From Verrucomicrobiales bacterium (lineage in GTDB: Bacteria > Verrucomicrobiota > Verrucomicrobiia > Verrucomicrobiales > DEV007), in the NCBI GenBank assembly GCA_029213265.1, contig JARGNG010000038.1, forward strand, positions 1 through 45,038: a stretch of 45,038 bases of DNA, read 5' to 3'. Position numbers and translations under genes: made by a program. Positions 44,997 through 45,038 of this stretch are shown here, in pieces. Every line of letters starts with the position of its first letter. Within the stretch, counting starts at the first letter, position 1. The notes under the pieces were generated by a model. That model saw nothing but the letters and a program-made list of their open reading frames with translations, was not told the origin of the DNA and did not search any database.

Positions 44997-45038
44997 GCGG
45001 GTATAGCTTAGTGGTAAAGCCCTAGCCTTCCAAGCTAG
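44997..45038 (+). tRNA. tRNA-Gly (TCC), cut by the window end
   Basis: It reads GCGGGTA (acceptor), the D-arm with AGTGGTAAAG, and an anticodon stem CTAGC with loop CTTCCAA (anticodon TCC), then GCTAG where the window ends. The T-arm and 3' end lie outside. Glycine follows from the anticodon TCC. Confidence 0.9.

Overview
The window looks like a chromosomal segment from a free-living member of the Verrucomicrobiota. That assignment is inferred from gene content. It includes a long-form IspG with an extra central domain, a DUF1802 protein, a coiled-coil zinc-ribbon protein like chlamydial CT398, a CxPxR sulfatase, a verrucomicrobial-style 3D-domain lipoprotein, and a moderately high GC content with coding on both strands. 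I see no phage, insertion sequence, CRISPR array or plasmid functions, so this is core and accessory chromosome.

Layout. 1-125 is the 3' end of a transketolase gene. 180-4904 holds a frameshifted exported gene, an L,D-transpeptidase, a seven-repeat beta-propeller protein and a Tat-exported sugar isomerase-like protein. 5065-7768 pairs a VIT/von Willebrand A surface protein, which ends in a glycine-run/membrane/basic tail, with a rhombosortase-type rhomboid protease. 7790-15348 is housekeeping: dtd, rseP, ispG and dnaE. 15666-21019 has a frameshifted dienelactone-hydrolase-like lipoprotein, PEP carboxylase and a sulfatase. 21490-26305 is a signalling block: a Ser/Thr kinase tail-to-tail with a class III nucleotide cyclase, a double-CDGSH protein, and a sigma-54 activator with a degenerate receiver domain. 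26409-30674 is a collinear run of an M24 aminopeptidase, an enolase-superfamily enzyme, gluconokinase and a family 9 glycosyltransferase. 30834-35148 holds rnc, tRNA-His, a DUF1802 gene, the zinc-ribbon protein and aspS. 35168-42193 holds a secreted nuclease-like protein, a PDZ protein, the DUF3137/LemA pair, an L7/L12-like membrane protein, argG, nth and a 3D-domain lipoprotein. comEC and a truncated tRNA-Gly close the window.

The two observations I rate highest are these. (i) The 159-bp convergent gap between the glycosyltransferase and rnc, with its flanks, holds five sequences matching or nearly matching the DnaA box. It sits where the plus strand appears to change from C-rich to G-rich, so it is a candidate replication origin not linked to dnaA. 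(ii) The adjacent VWA-protein/rhombosortase pair looks like a self-contained one-target surface-protein processing system. Two genes carry apparent single-base deletions, which could be real decay or assembly error. Promoter-like sequences sit almost directly on several start codons, suggesting leaderless or very short leaders.
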